Source of the DNA: Nocardia nova SH22a
GTDB taxonomy: Bacteria > Actinomycetota > Actinomycetes > Mycobacteriales > Mycobacteriaceae
NCBI RefSeq assembly: GCF_000523235.1
Contig: NZ_CP006850.1
Location: forward strand, 3,782,001-3,846,000
Reading direction: 5' to 3'
DNA: 64,000 nucleotides
The notes below the pieces were generated by a model. It was not told the DNA's origin, ran no database searches, and saw only the letters and a list, made by a program, of their open reading frames with translations. Each line of letters starts with the position of its first letter. Within the stretch, counting starts at the first letter, position 1. Below, piece by piece: positions 40,001-46,808 of this stretch. The translations under genes and the position numbers were made by a program.

Positions 40001-43000
40001 CGGCGAACCGTTCACCGGCCTGCTCGCCCGCACCCGCGAAACCGACCTGCAGGCACTCGAACACGCCGACGTCCCCTTCGAACGGGTCGTCGAAGAACTC
40101 AACCCGCAGCGATCCACCGCACAGCACCCGCTGTTCCAGGTCGCGCTCGCGTTCCAGAACATGGCCGGCACCGACGTCGCGCTGCCCGAGGTCACCATCA
40201 CCCGCGGCACCGTCGACACCGGCATGTCCCCGTTCGACCTGCACCTGGTGCTGTCGGACTCCTACGCTGAAACCGGAGCCGCACAAGGCATCTCGGGAAC
40301 CATGACCTACGCCTGCGACCTGTTCGACGAGACCACCGTCGCCCGCTTCGCCGAACGCCTGCTGCGCATCCTCGACGCCGCCGCCACCGGCCCGGCCACC
40401 CCGGTCGGCGACCTCGACTGGCTCGACGCCACCGAACACCACACCCTCACCACCGGCCCCGGCACCCACGCCGAAACAACGCTGCTACCACAGGTATTCG
40501 CCGACGCCGTCGCCCGCAACCCGCACGGCGTCGCCGTGCAGGCCGGTACGACCAGGCTCACCTACACCCAGCTCGACGAGCACACCAACCGGCTGGCGCA
40601 CCTGCTCGTCGAAAACGGCGCCGGACCCGAAATTCCCGTCCTCGTCGCCGCACCCCGCAGCCTCGACTCCGTGATCGCCTGGTGGGCGGTCGTGAAAACC
40701 GGCGCCACCTACGTCCCCGTCGATCCCGCCTACCCGGCCGGGCGGATCGAGCAGATGATCACCGACTCCGGCGCCGGACTCGGCCTCACCGTCACCGCCG
40801 CCCGCACCGCACTGCCCGGCAGCGCCGACTGGATCGCACTCGACCACCCCGCCACCAGCGGCTACCTCGCCACCCGCCCCGCCACCCCGATCGACGACAC
40901 CCACCGGCTGCGCCCCCTGCACCCGGCCGACACCGCCTACATCGTGTTCACCTCCGGCTCCACCGGAACCCCCAAGGGCGTCGCGGTCACCCACACCGGC
41001 ATCGCCGACCTCGTCACCACCCAGCGCGCCCACGGCCTCGAACCGGGTTCGCGCATCCTGCATTTCGCCTCACCGTCGTTCGACGCCTCGCTCCTGGAAA
41101 TCCTCTACGCCACCGCCGGGGCCGCCACCCTCGTCATCGCGCCCACCGGCGTCTACGGCGGCGCCGAACTCGCCGACCTGCTGCGCGCCCAGCACGTCAC
41201 CCACGCCTTCGTCACCCCTGCCGCACTGGCATCGGTCGACCCCGCCGGACTCGACGAACTGCGCCTCGTGCTGTCCGGCGGCGAAGAAGTCCCCGCCGAA
41301 CTCGTCAACCGCTGGGCCGGAACCGACCGCGACGGCGCCCGCGAATTCCGGGTGCTGTACGGGCCCACCGAAACCACCATCCTCGCCACCGCCACCACCC
41401 CCGTGCGGCCCGGGCACCGGCCCACCATCGGCGCCCCGCTGCCCGGCATGCGGGCGATGATCCTCGACAGCCGCCTGCACCCCGTCCCGGCCGGGGTCGT
41501 GGGAGAGCTCTACCTCGCCGGAGACGCGCTGGCTCGCGGCTACCTCCACCGCACCGCCACCAACGCCGCCCGCTTCGTCGCCGGACCCCACGGCACCCCC
41601 GGAGGGCGCATGTACCGCACCGGCGACCTCGTGCGCCGCACCGGCGACGGCGACATAGAATTCGTGGGCCGCAACGACTTCCAGGTCAAGATCCGCGGAT
41701 TCCGCATCGAGCTCGGCGAGATCGACGCCGTGCTCACCGCCCGGCCCGACATCGCTTTCGCCACCACCCTCGCCCACCGCGAGGGCAGCGGCCCCGCCCT
41801 GCTGGCCACCTACGTCGTGCCCGCACCCGGCGCCACCGTCTCGAGCGCGGACCTCACCGCCGCGCTGGCGCGCGCACTGCCGTCCTACATGGTGCCCGCC
41901 GCGATGACGATCCTCGACGAGATCCCGTTGTCGCCCAACGGAAAACTCGATCGCGCGGCGCTGCCCGCACCCGTGGCGCAGGCCCGGCACTTCCGTGCGC
42001 CCGCCTCACCCGTCGAAGAGATCGTCGCCGGTGTCTTCGCCGAGGTACTCGGCCTGACCGGTACCGTCGGCGCCGACGACGACTTCTTCGAACTCGGCGG
42101 CAACAGCCTGGTCGCCACCCGCGTCGCCGCCCGCATCGGCGCGGCCCTCGACACCCGTGTGCCCGTCGCCATGATCTTCGAGGCGCCCACCGTCGCCGCG
42201 CTCGCCGCACGCGCCGAATCCCACACCGACACCCACCGCATCGCGCTCACCGAACAGCCACGCCCGCAACACATCCCGCTGTCCTACGCGCAGCAGCGCA
42301 TGTGGTTCCTCAACCGCTTCGAACCCGACACCGCCGCCTACAGCATCCCCATCGTCATCCGGCTCACCGGCCGCCTCGACATCGACGCCCTGCGCGCCGC
42401 GGTCGCCGACGTCATCGAACGCCACGAAGTACTGCGCACCATCTACCCGGCCGTCGCGGGCCGCCCCACCCAGCACGTCCTCACTCCCGCCGAGGCCACC
42501 CTGCCGGTCACCGTGACCCGCCTGCCCGAATCCGAACTCCCCGCGACCATTTCGGAACTGGTCACCACCGTCTTCGACGTCACCGACACCATGCCGATCC
42601 GGGTGCGGCTGTTCGACCTCGGCGACGACCAGTGGGTACTGGCCCTGGTGGTCCACCACATCGCCGGAGACGGCTCCTCGCTCGGCCCGCTGGCCCAGGA
42701 CATGACCACCGCCTACTCCGCACGCCTGGCCGGGGACGCGCCCGCCTGGCAGCCGCTGCCGGTCCAGTACGCCGACTACGCGCTGTGGCAGCACACCGTC
42801 CTGGGCCGCGACGACGATCCGGGCTCGCTGCTCAGCTCCCAGATCGACTACTGGACAACACAACTCGACGACGCGCTCGCACTGCTGACGCTGCCCGCCG
42901 ACCGGCCCCGCCCGCCCGTGCAGACCTACGCCGGAGCCACCGTGCCGATCACGGTCGACGCCGACCTGCACGCGAATCTGCAACGCATCGCCCGCGCCCA

Positions 43001-45494
43001 CAACACCACCCTGTTCATGGTGTTCCACGCCGCGCTGGCCGCCACCCTGGCCCGCCTCGCCGCCACCGACGACATCACCATCGGCACCCCCTACGCCGGA
43101 CGCGGCGAGCCCGAACTCGACGACCTCGTCGGCATGTTCGTCAACACCCTCGTGCTGCGCACCCGCCTCGAACCCGCCATGTCGTTCACCGACCTGCTCG
43201 AACAGGTCCGCGACACCGACCTGGCCGCCTTCGGTCACGCCGACGTCCCCTTCGAACGTCTCGTGGAAGAACTCAACCCCGCCCGCTCCCACGCGCATCA
43301 CCCCCTGTTCCAGGTGCTGCTGGCGTTCCAGAACCTCGCCGCCACCGAATTCGACCTGCCCGACCTGACCCTGTCGGCCGTCGAAGCCGACATCGGCACC
43401 TCCCTGTTCGACCTCCAGGTCACCGTCTCCGACACCTACGACAAGACCGGCGATCCCACCGGCCTCACCGGCACCCTCACCTACGCCCGCGACCTGTTCG
43501 ACCCCGCCACCGCCACCGGCATCGCCGAACGCCTGCACCGCATGCTCACCGCGCTGGCCGCCGACCCCGCCACCGCCGTCCACGACGTCGACCTGCTCGA
43601 CACCGCCGAACGCGACAACGTCCTCGTGCGCTGGAACGCCACCGGGCACGTGCTCGCCGACGGCGACACCGTCGCCTCGCTGTTCGCCCGATCCGCGCAC
43701 CGGCACGCCGACCGCGTCGCCGTCACCGACGGTGAGCAGTCACTGACCTACGAGCGGTTCGCCGCCCGCGTCAACCGGCTCGCCCGCCACCTCATCGCCC
43801 AGGGGGTGGGACCGGAATCGCTGGTGGCACTGCGCATGTCACGCTCCCTGGAGCAAGTGACCGCGATGTACGCGGTGCACGCCGCCGGTGGCGGCTACAT
43901 CCCCGTCGACCCCGCCCTGCCCGCCGATCGCATCGACTACATGCTCGCCACCGCCGCACCCGTCCTGGAGCTGACCACACTGGACGGACTCGGCGACGAC
44001 TACGACGAGGGCCCGGTCACCGACGCCGACCGGATCGCACCGCTGCGACCGGGCAACATCGCCTACGTCCTGTTCACCTCCGGATCCACCGGCCGCCCGA
44101 AGGGCGTCGCGGTCACCCACGCCTCCGTGGTCAACCAGTTGCGCTGGATCACCGACCGCTACACCCTCACACCCGGCGACGTCGTCCTGCAGAAGACACC
44201 GGCCACCTTCGACGTGTCGGTGTGGGAACTGTTCGCCACCCTCGCCGCCGGCGCCCGGCTGGTGATCGCGCGCGCGGACGGCCACACCGACCCCGCCTAC
44301 CTCGCCGAAACCATTGCCGCACACCAGGTCACGATCACCTCCTTCGTGCCGTCGATGCTCGCCGTGTTCGCCGACGCCGCACCCGCCGCCGCGCTCACCT
44401 CGCTGCGCACCCTGCTCGTGGCGGGGGAGGCGTTCGGCGCCGACACCGTCACCGCCGTGCGCCGCGTCCTGCCCGAGGTCGAACTGCACAACCTCTACGG
44501 GCCCACCGAATTCACCGTCCACGCCACCGCCCACCAGGTCACCCCCGCCGACGACGGCGCCATGCCGATGGGAACACCGGTCCACAACGCCCGCGCCTAC
44601 ATCCTCGACGCCCGCCTGCGCCCCGTCCCGCCCGGCGTCGCGGGCGAGCTGTACCTGGCCGGAATCCAGGTCGCGCGCGGCTACCACGCCCGCCCCGGCC
44701 TCACCGCCGAACGTTTCGTCCCCGACCCGTACGGGAACGGCGAACGTCTCTACCGCACCGGCGATCTGGCCCGCCACCGCCGCACCGGCGAACTGGAATA
44801 CCTGGGCCGCACCGACTTCCAGGTGAAACTGCGCGGCCTGCGCATCGAACTCGGCGAGATCGAAACCGTCCTCGCCGAACACCCCGGCATCGCCCGCGCG
44901 ATCGCCGCCGTGCACTCGACCGGCACCGCGGCGCAACTGGTCGGCTACCTCGTGCCCGAGAACGGCGCCACCGTCGACACCGACGCCGCCCTGGCCCACG
45001 CCGCCGCCGAACTACCCAACTACATGGTGCCCGCCACGCTCATGATCCTCGACACCGTGCCCCTGACGGCCTCGGGCAAACTCGACCGCAAACGCCTGCC
45101 CGAACCCGTCGCCGCGGCAGGGGAGTTCCGGGCGCCGTCGTCGTGGCTGGAGGAAGAGGTCGCACACGCCTTCGAACACGTCCTCGGACTGACCCGCGTC
45201 GGCGCCGACGACGACTTCTACGCCCTGGGTGGCAACTCGCTACGCTCGGTCCAGGTCGCCAGCGAACTCACCAGAGAACTCCATTTCGATGTCCCCGTCG
45301 GATGGATGCTGTCCGACCCCGCCCCGCCGATCTGGCTCGGCGCATCGAAACCGGCATGCGCACCGGACACCACGAAACCGCCACTCCCGCACTCGGATTC
45401 GATGTCCTGCTCCCCATCCGCAGCACCGGCGACAAGGCCCCGCTGTTCTGCATCCACCCGGCCTCCGGCCTGTCCTGGTGCTACCGGCCCCTGA
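28005..45494 (+). CDS. Giant non-ribosomal peptide synthetase 1 (five modules)
   Basis: A 5829-residue NRPS as read to the stop at 45494. Domain order is C-A-T-E, C-A-T, C-A-T, C-A-T, C-A-T, with a thioesterase that continues in another frame (see 45356). All five C domains keep HHxxxDG, all A domains keep the YTSGSTGxPKG and GK-D/x-DR-type cores, and each T domain has its phosphopantetheine Ser (GGDS or GGNS). The protein assembles a peptide on carrier domains by amino acid activation, condensation and, in module 1, epimerisation. The GTG at 28005 is chosen for its GGAGGA site; ATG 27942 and TTG 27918 are in frame but have no such site. The last 56 codons after about 45324 are out-of-frame translation of the thioesterase linker. 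No MbtH-like gene is in the window. Confidence 0.93.
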   Translation: MTQIDNPFGGSPRASDRPARGTASAESSHSTSGNKSHPQRRNGEAVPSRPGAVFALTAAQRGIWFAQHLAGSSPISVAQYVDIEGELDTDLLVEACRTASLEFGSGHLHLIEVDGEPRQYVDELRGAPVTVVDLREHADPVATAHRMMRDDYSAPLDLLHDPLMNCYIFHVGTDHYLWYQRAHHIALDGFAAVTMLQRIIELYNAAVHREEAPAVGAKDLSEITAQDLAYRDSDRFGNDRRYWTEHLAGAPAVVGLAGRVGTPTIHPALVSEPVAAETARLLDTVVTERGTSVTPVIVAAFAAYLARMTDSTEVLLSLPVSGRHSAILRRSGGMVANVVPLRVHVGGRDAGELITAVQSELTSALRRQRYRQEDIFADMGIARDETASFGPAINLMMVDNDVVLGDTTGRLHVLTSGPTADLFVNIYPGAGKDSTHIDFQGNPDTYSHDELAAHHRRFLMFLHEFLARGSGQPIGALPLLEAGERAALAPVRGAHGVRARLLADILADSARRHRDAEAVAAPGTRLSYGELDTRSTQLARHLIGLGCGPDDTVAIMLARSVESVVAAWAVAKTGAAIVQIDPDYPAARIEHMITDSGTRVAVTDTAHRQRLPRPVRAVAVDDPAVTDACAATSTAPITDADRVRPLRSDNLAYLTYTSGSTGTPKGVQVTHAGLANLIADRTETCGIDADARVSYALSPSFDAALEQFLVCFANGATLLVVPPEVIGGEPLTLLLAAQHVTHLTLTPAMLATVDPQRLHELRVVVVGGDVCPPHVIERWTPAVTMYNEYGPTESTITAAAAPIRAHRAPTVGGPLRGVSAMVLDHALQPVPMGTAGELYLAGPALARGYSRHFADTAARFVADPHGEPGRRMYRTGDMARWTGDLAAPALELLGRSDFQVKIRGYRVEPGEIDAALSAHPDVDISVTVPVANNAGATVLASYVVAVRGHHLDPLALAQFARDTLPKHLVPTVITPLDSLPTNAFGKLDRSALPAPEFGAAPAGRAPATPREQLIADLFAQILGLDRVGADDSFFALGGDSILSIQLVARAKAAGVNLSTQDVFEQKTVAALAAVATDTDAGEQPDELPGGGVGTMPLSPIMYDMLGRGHIDRFAQATLVQLPADLRPEHLEAALAAVLERHDMLRAVLRGQSTPDCHLEVLDHGAVDAAAILRQVRMRRRDDTEIDTALQQAADRLDPANGVLVQAVWLCCDDERGPDLLWLVVHHLAVDAVSWRTLLFDLAQAWQQIATGAPPQFGAPTTSVRRWNHGLTEQAAARRASELDRWTGILAPGEPPLGNRRLDPARDIAARSGRIRVHLPADISEAVLTTVPARFHGTANDPLLTALALALGQWRRGRGGAADTELIGLEGHGREEKAVPGADLSATVGWFTTRFPVRLDLRGIDTDDAFAGGPAAGRAIEQVKEQLRAIPGNGIGYGMLRHLDPEAAAVLADMPEPQIAFNYLGRVGAHEHTGPWTPTTEFTSLTATVDPRTALPAVLDVNAIAEPGPDGLELDATWEFATGILSAADVEELAGLWTRALGALATHVESDSAGGFTPSDFPLVTTTQDDIDRWLTRYPSATDVWPLTALQAGLLFHAVYDAAGQDGYTVQAELRLRGDLDTDRMRRAAQALIDRHDSLRTAFVDSAAGPRQIVVGAVRADWHHADLTGLGDTAARARERIAAAASRPFDTARPPLLRFHLIRTGADEFELLVTNHHIVLDGWSMPLLIHELLTLYIADGGPAGLPPAGTYRDYLHWLHAQDRDAAIAAWQRMLAGMDAPTLVTGRPDRSATTTAGTLTRTLTPEISTAIAALARSHGITANTTVQVAWAMLLGVVTGRSDVVFGNTVTDRPPHLPGVEHMIGLFINTLPVRVRIEPDEPIADLLARVQSEQATTLAHRHLGLAELQRATGFTDMFDTVTVLESYPLDRGLLARTLDEAGLALVDIDAHDATPYPLSLQVTPPRPGYAGPTGNDTHTVTLRFARDRFADADAAALLDRFELILAGIAAHPTGTVAALAALRTGEHRELLRAGCGSAPAPERTLADILTGTAHRYPDAVAVREGARTLTYRELAARADDLARRLTARGARPESLVAIVVPRSAELAVAMWAVARTGAAFVPLDPANPAARLRDLLTDSGAALGVTTAAVAPRLPALDGRYIEWTTVEITGTPPRSGHTPAAPVHLDNAAYLIYTSGSTGTPKAVHVSHRGLAGLAAEQGEAFDVDTTSAVLQVASPGFDACLSELLLAHAHGAALVIAPPDTYAGTALEDLLRTEGVTHAIITPSALGTMNPAHVPDLGTVAVVGEATGSDLVTRWAPGRRLLNHYGPTETTIWATGSDALDPARPVTIGGPIRGLALSVLDTWLRPVPVGVAGELYLGGPALARGYLGRPATTASRFVADPESPRGERIYRTGDSVRWIRSGTGLELEYLGRSDQQVKIHGLRIEPGEIDAHLARHPAVAAAATVDRRGPAGEPVLVSYVVAAPGATIDPPALHAALESELAHYMNPAAIVEIDELPRTAVGKIDRKALRQIDFRAEQADGRPPVTLDEQLVAKLFATVLNLDTVTAEANFFTLGGDSIVSMRLVALAREAGIALTPRDIFERKTVAALAELIHTTRTRTGPAPVAPAPRRTGDRPAGPADFPLVALTPLDVEHLEQHYDDLADVCPLSPMQAGIHFHSTYSDDTGDTYTVQTAIEFTGHLDSARLRRAAQLVHDRHDILRTAFADTTGGPAQIVTGHAEARFRDIDLRGHADPAADAARLAAADAAEGFDLTTAPLLRLTLIRLRDTGFRLLITNHHIILDGWSMPLLMAELLDYYASPANADTAAPAPAYRDYLAWLHTQDREAAETAWAREFADVEQPTRVARADATTREATAGELDAHLSPAHAERLRRVAADHAVTLNTAVAAAWALNLRTLTGDTDIIFGSAVSGRPPELPDVDRTLGMFLNTIPVRVHLDPAATVEQLLTTMQADQARMLDHHFIGLPDIHRAAGVGALFDTAIAFQSFPVDRAALQRLVDSAGLRVDAVTGVDATPYPLSLVVAPEHPAGLAITLRYLDHEFDDARARAILDGFCDLLQRIATEPTAHLACLAPDAEPDPPRPTTGRHHIPATLGAILGAAAAGAPGAPALTFGADTLTYRELDERSNRLARLLLGRAPAGAVVACALPRCVDAIVAVWAAAKAGIAFVPIDPGLPPERIAFLLSDSGAALGLTTGDDARRLPSHIDWLALDDPATRATLDTVPADAITGADRAATVTPDHTAYLIYTSGSTGTPKGVPVTHRGLADLVAAQRRLLGIDHTATVLQVASPSFDASVFEILMAHGSRGRLVISPPDVYGGPELADLLRREHISHAVLTPSALATLPTGDLPALRVLATAGEPLGRELVDRWAREHTMINLYGPTESTIWATASDPLTPGAPITIGTAAGPVAVTVLDSWLRPTPRGVAGELYLYGPGLADGYLGRTALTAARFVAGPFGEAGQRMYRTGDIVRRRADDTLEFVGRNDFQVKVRGNRVELSEIDAVLATHPEVTYAVTVPRTDDDRPAYLASYVVRAPGAELTGAELTTMLADALPSYMVPAAVTVVDRIPLTPTGKLDRARLPHPDLPERCYRAPATWLEGVVARAYEQVLHRDRVGADDDFFTLGGDSLSAALVTARIGATLDIRIPVRTLFEEPTVAGLARHAGTRTTGARVPLTPAVRPDPVPLSLAQQRMWFLNRFEPGSAVYNIPVMLHLTGRLDTAALRAALDDVAARHEVLRTIYPDTGGEPRQLVLHHARVPFETADLTAESVAPALGEFVRRGFDVTTEVPLRVGLFGLGADHYMLVLVVHHIAGDGQSMGPLARDVMTAYAARRGGQAPQWQPLAVQYADYALWQRQVLGDADDPSSLMAAQLHYWRTTLDGSPDLLDLPADRPRPAVAGLTGARIPLEIDADLHARLQELARAHNATLFMVVHAAVAVLLARLADTGDVVIGTPVAGRGEPGLDDLVGMFVNTLALRTPIDTGEPFTGLLARTRETDLQALEHADVPFERVVEELNPQRSTAQHPLFQVALAFQNMAGTDVALPEVTITRGTVDTGMSPFDLHLVLSDSYAETGAAQGISGTMTYACDLFDETTVARFAERLLRILDAAATGPATPVGDLDWLDATEHHTLTTGPGTHAETTLLPQVFADAVARNPHGVAVQAGTTRLTYTQLDEHTNRLAHLLVENGAGPEIPVLVAAPRSLDSVIAWWAVVKTGATYVPVDPAYPAGRIEQMITDSGAGLGLTVTAARTALPGSADWIALDHPATSGYLATRPATPIDDTHRLRPLHPADTAYIVFTSGSTGTPKGVAVTHTGIADLVTTQRAHGLEPGSRILHFASPSFDASLLEILYATAGAATLVIAPTGVYGGAELADLLRAQHVTHAFVTPAALASVDPAGLDELRLVLSGGEEVPAELVNRWAGTDRDGAREFRVLYGPTETTILATATTPVRPGHRPTIGAPLPGMRAMILDSRLHPVPAGVVGELYLAGDALARGYLHRTATNAARFVAGPHGTPGGRMYRTGDLVRRTGDGDIEFVGRNDFQVKIRGFRIELGEIDAVLTARPDIAFATTLAHREGSGPALLATYVVPAPGATVSSADLTAALARALPSYMVPAAMTILDEIPLSPNGKLDRAALPAPVAQARHFRAPASPVEEIVAGVFAEVLGLTGTVGADDDFFELGGNSLVATRVAARIGAALDTRVPVAMIFEAPTVAALAARAESHTDTHRIALTEQPRPQHIPLSYAQQRMWFLNRFEPDTAAYSIPIVIRLTGRLDIDALRAAVADVIERHEVLRTIYPAVAGRPTQHVLTPAEATLPVTVTRLPESELPATISELVTTVFDVTDTMPIRVRLFDLGDDQWVLALVVHHIAGDGSSLGPLAQDMTTAYSARLAGDAPAWQPLPVQYADYALWQHTVLGRDDDPGSLLSSQIDYWTTQLDDALALLTLPADRPRPPVQTYAGATVPITVDADLHANLQRIARAHNTTLFMVFHAALAATLARLAATDDITIGTPYAGRGEPELDDLVGMFVNTLVLRTRLEPAMSFTDLLEQVRDTDLAAFGHADVPFERLVEELNPARSHAHHPLFQVLLAFQNLAATEFDLPDLTLSAVEADIGTSLFDLQVTVSDTYDKTGDPTGLTGTLTYARDLFDPATATGIAERLHRMLTALAADPATAVHDVDLLDTAERDNVLVRWNATGHVLADGDTVASLFARSAHRHADRVAVTDGEQSLTYERFAARVNRLARHLIAQGVGPESLVALRMSRSLEQVTAMYAVHAAGGGYIPVDPALPADRIDYMLATAAPVLELTTLDGLGDDYDEGPVTDADRIAPLRPGNIAYVLFTSGSTGRPKGVAVTHASVVNQLRWITDRYTLTPGDVVLQKTPATFDVSVWELFATLAAGARLVIARADGHTDPAYLAETIAAHQVTITSFVPSMLAVFADAAPAAALTSLRTLLVAGEAFGADTVTAVRRVLPEVELHNLYGPTEFTVHATAHQVTPADDGAMPMGTPVHNARAYILDARLRPVPPGVAGELYLAGIQVARGYHARPGLTAERFVPDPYGNGERLYRTGDLARHRRTGELEYLGRTDFQVKLRGLRIELGEIETVLAEHPGIARAIAAVHSTGTAAQLVGYLVPENGATVDTDAALAHAAAELPNYMVPATLMILDTVPLTASGKLDRKRLPEPVAAAGEFRAPSSWLEEEVAHAFEHVLGLTRVGADDDFYALGGNSLRSVQVASELTRELHFDVPVGWMLSDPAPPIWLGASKPACAPDTTKPPLPHSDSMSCSPSAAPATRPRCSASTRPPACPGATGP
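28156..32660 (+). other. NRPS1 module 1: C-A-T-E
   Basis: The C domain (HHIALDG at 28551-28571) resembles the EntF condensation domain in its length and in segments such as FGPAINLMMVDN, suggesting it accepts a donor from a separate protein, perhaps an acyl starter. The A-domain specificity code read by hand is D-A-E-T-V-G-E-I-T-K; an acidic residue at the third position often goes with basic substrates, so Lys/Orn/Arg-like is a weak guess. T has GGDSI (31110 on). The E domain has HHLAVDA (31677-31697), EGHGREE and TVGWFT, so a D-residue is expected. Confidence 0.85.
32680..35850 (+). other. NRPS1 module 2: C-A-T (E absent)
   Basis: The C domain begins PLTALQAGLLFHAVY, the type that accepts a D-configured donor, consistent with the E domain before it; HHIVLDG is intact. 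The A code is D-A-S-I-A-V-H-I-W-K, which I cannot assign. The T domain reads LGGDSIVSM, the form usually seen before an E domain, but the next C domain follows after a linker of about 35 residues. Confidence 0.85.
35925..39055 (+). other. NRPS1 module 3: C-A-T
   Basis: The C domain starts PLSPMQAGIHFHSTY, again of the type that takes a D-donor, with HHIILDG (36390-36410). The A code is D-A-F-V-A-A-L-I-W-K, not assigned; Phe at the third position suggests a hydrophobic substrate. T reads LGGDSLSAA. Confidence 0.83.
39090..42225 (+). other. NRPS1 module 4: C-A-T
   Basis: The C domain is of the L-donor type (PLSLAQQRMWFLNRFEPGS, HHIAGDG at 39480-39500). The A code is D-A-L-F-L-G-L-I-L-K, mostly hydrophobic, so an aliphatic or aromatic amino acid is likely. 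T reads LGGNSLVAT. Confidence 0.84.
42255..45323 (+). other. NRPS1 module 5: C-A-T
   Basis: The C domain is of the L-donor type (PLSYAQQRMWFLNRFEPDT, HHIAGDG at 42656-42676) and is nearly a copy of the module 4 C domain. The A code is D-V-W-S-L-A-L-V-H-K, with FDVSVWE and FVPSML motifs, close to the Ser/Thr clade; a hydroxy amino acid is a weak guess. T reads LGGNSLRSV (45225 on). The reading frame breaks just after it. Confidence 0.84.
45318..45331 (+). other. Apparent one-base deletion between last carrier domain and thioesterase
   Basis: Up to Asp-Pro-Ala (45315-45323) the frame is that of the synthetase. From 45326 the other frame reads Ala-Asp-Leu-Ala-Arg-Arg-Ile-Glu, the natural end of the carrier domain leading to the thioesterase. 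One base is missing in a CCCCGCCCCGCC run (a GCCCCGGCC would restore the frame), or the ribosome slips back one base at CCG. A sequencing error in the GC run is the simplest explanation. Confidence 0.8.
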
Positions 45495-46192
45495 GCGAAT
45501 ACCTCGCCGAAGGCCACCCGATCTACGGCCTGCAGGCGCCGCAGATCGGCGGAGAAATGCCCGGGCCGAGAACATTCGACGACATCGCGCGGCGCTACCT
45601 CGACGAGATCCGCACCGTGCAACCACACGGCCCCTACCATCTGCTGGGCTGGTCGCTGGGTGGTCAGCTGGCCCACGCCATCGCCGCCGAAATGCGTTCC
45701 GCCGGAGAACAAGTCGCTCTGCTGGCCCTGCTCGACGCCGAAGCCGACGGAATCGACCCCGCCGAGGTCTCCGCCGTCACCGCCGGTGAACTCGTCAGCA
45801 ATCTGGGCCCCGTGCTCGGCATCGACTTCGTCGACGCGGACGCCACCGCCGAAGAGGCCGCCCGCCTGATCTCCGAGCGCCTCGGCGACGGCCTGCCCAT
45901 CGACGCGGCCACCATCGAACGCCTCACCGACGCCTACAACCTGTCGATCGCCGCCGCCGGTGACTGGCGCCCGCCGGTCGTCGACACCGACATGCTGTAT
46001 TTCACCGCCGCCGAGGACAGGCGGCCCGGCGCGGCGGGCCACCACGGCTGGACCGGCGTCGTGGGCGGCCACGTCACCAATATCGACATCGACGCCGACC
46101 ACCTCGCCATGACCGACCCCGCGGCCCTGGCCCGCATAGCCGACATTCTCAATCAGCGACTCGAGCCATCGCGTGGTGGTTCCGTGAGATGA
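45356..46192 (+). CDS. NRPS1 C-terminal type I thioesterase domain (in shifted frame)
   Basis: Reads in the frame one base back from the synthetase. From ATG 45356 it would be 278 residues; homology to the carrier-domain end begins at 45326, before this ATG, so it is really part of NRPS1. It is an alpha/beta hydrolase: APLFCIHPASGLSWCYRPL at the oxyanion strand, the nucleophile elbow GWSLGG (45647-45664, Ser codon 45653-45655), an Asp in ALLDAEADG, and His in VVGGHVTNIDIDADHLAM. Terminal thioesterases hydrolyse or cyclise the finished peptide off the last carrier. If the frameshift is real, the ATG could allow separate translation, but no ribosome-binding site is obvious. The gene ends at 46192. 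Confidence 0.85.
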   Translation: MRTGHHETATPALGFDVLLPIRSTGDKAPLFCIHPASGLSWCYRPLSEYLAEGHPIYGLQAPQIGGEMPGPRTFDDIARRYLDEIRTVQPHGPYHLLGWSLGGQLAHAIAAEMRSAGEQVALLALLDAEADGIDPAEVSAVTAGELVSNLGPVLGIDFVDADATAEEAARLISERLGDGLPIDAATIERLTDAYNLSIAAAGDWRPPVVDTDMLYFTAAEDRRPGAAGHHGWTGVVGGHVTNIDIDADHLAMTDPAALARIADILNQRLEPSRGGSVR

Positions 46193-46808
46193 CGGTAGCT
46201 GCAAATGTGCTTGCATTTGCAATCCGCGTCAACGTGCATTGCCTTTCTTCGCTCGAATGGTGTCGATCTTGCCTGGTAGGCCCCTTGGTTGTTACGCTCG
46301 TCGCCGTCTGATTGCCGTAGCATCGGTCCGAGTCAATTGCCCTGAGTGGCAGTTGCTTTGGATCATGTGACCAGATGTTCCCATTTGCTCCAGCGAGTTG
46401 TCGGCGTTCGGTCGGTCGTCGCGGAAAAGGTGAGAACGCGCCGGAAAAGCGGGTCACCGGCGCCTTCGGTGGCAGGTATTCTTCGGATTAGCTGTCGCGC
46501 TTTCTTGGGATTCTTTTGCCAGAGGTTCGAAACGTCCGATTGTTCTGGATTCGAGATGCTGGGAGACGTCGACAAATGGGAGTTGTGAGGTGGACCGCGC
46601 TACGACGTGGCGTCGGGGTCGGTGCCGGCATTCGGCAACCTGGAATGGCTGTTCGCGCGCTTTCCTGACGGGTGTGACCGCACAGGAACAGTGAGCGCCG
46701 TCTCGGAGTGGACGAGACGCCCGCCAGGAGTCTTCGGGCACGAAGCAGGTGGATCTGCCGTGCGTTCTGTCGTGTCCGGTATTTCGAGTTCGAGCTAGGG
46801 GTGTATGG
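46193..46808. other. 616-bp gap between the two NRPS genes
   Basis: No convincing gene on either strand; short frames here have no family match or ribosome-binding site. The GC content looks lower than in the synthetases. It starts with a hairpin-forming palindrome (46200-46221). The length suggests a separate promoter for NRPS2. Confidence 0.55.
46200..46221. promoter_or_regulatory. Palindrome TGCAAATG-N6-CATTTGCA right after the NRPS1 stop
   Basis: Perfect 8-bp arms (46200-46207 and 46214-46221) begin 8 bp after the thioesterase stop. AT-rich arms and no U-tract make an operator or regulator site more likely than a strong terminator. No similar site was noticed upstream of NRPS1. Confidence 0.45.

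Noticed and set aside
44222-45325. Upstream part of the frame that carries the thioesterase
   Set aside because: It is out-of-frame with the module 5 A and T domains and low-complexity; only the part after 45326 has homology.
46346-46798. Short frames in the inter-NRPS gap (46346-46588, 46607-46798 and minus-strand 46363-46575)
   Set aside because: No ribosome-binding site, no family resemblance, and mutual overlap; treated as non-coding.
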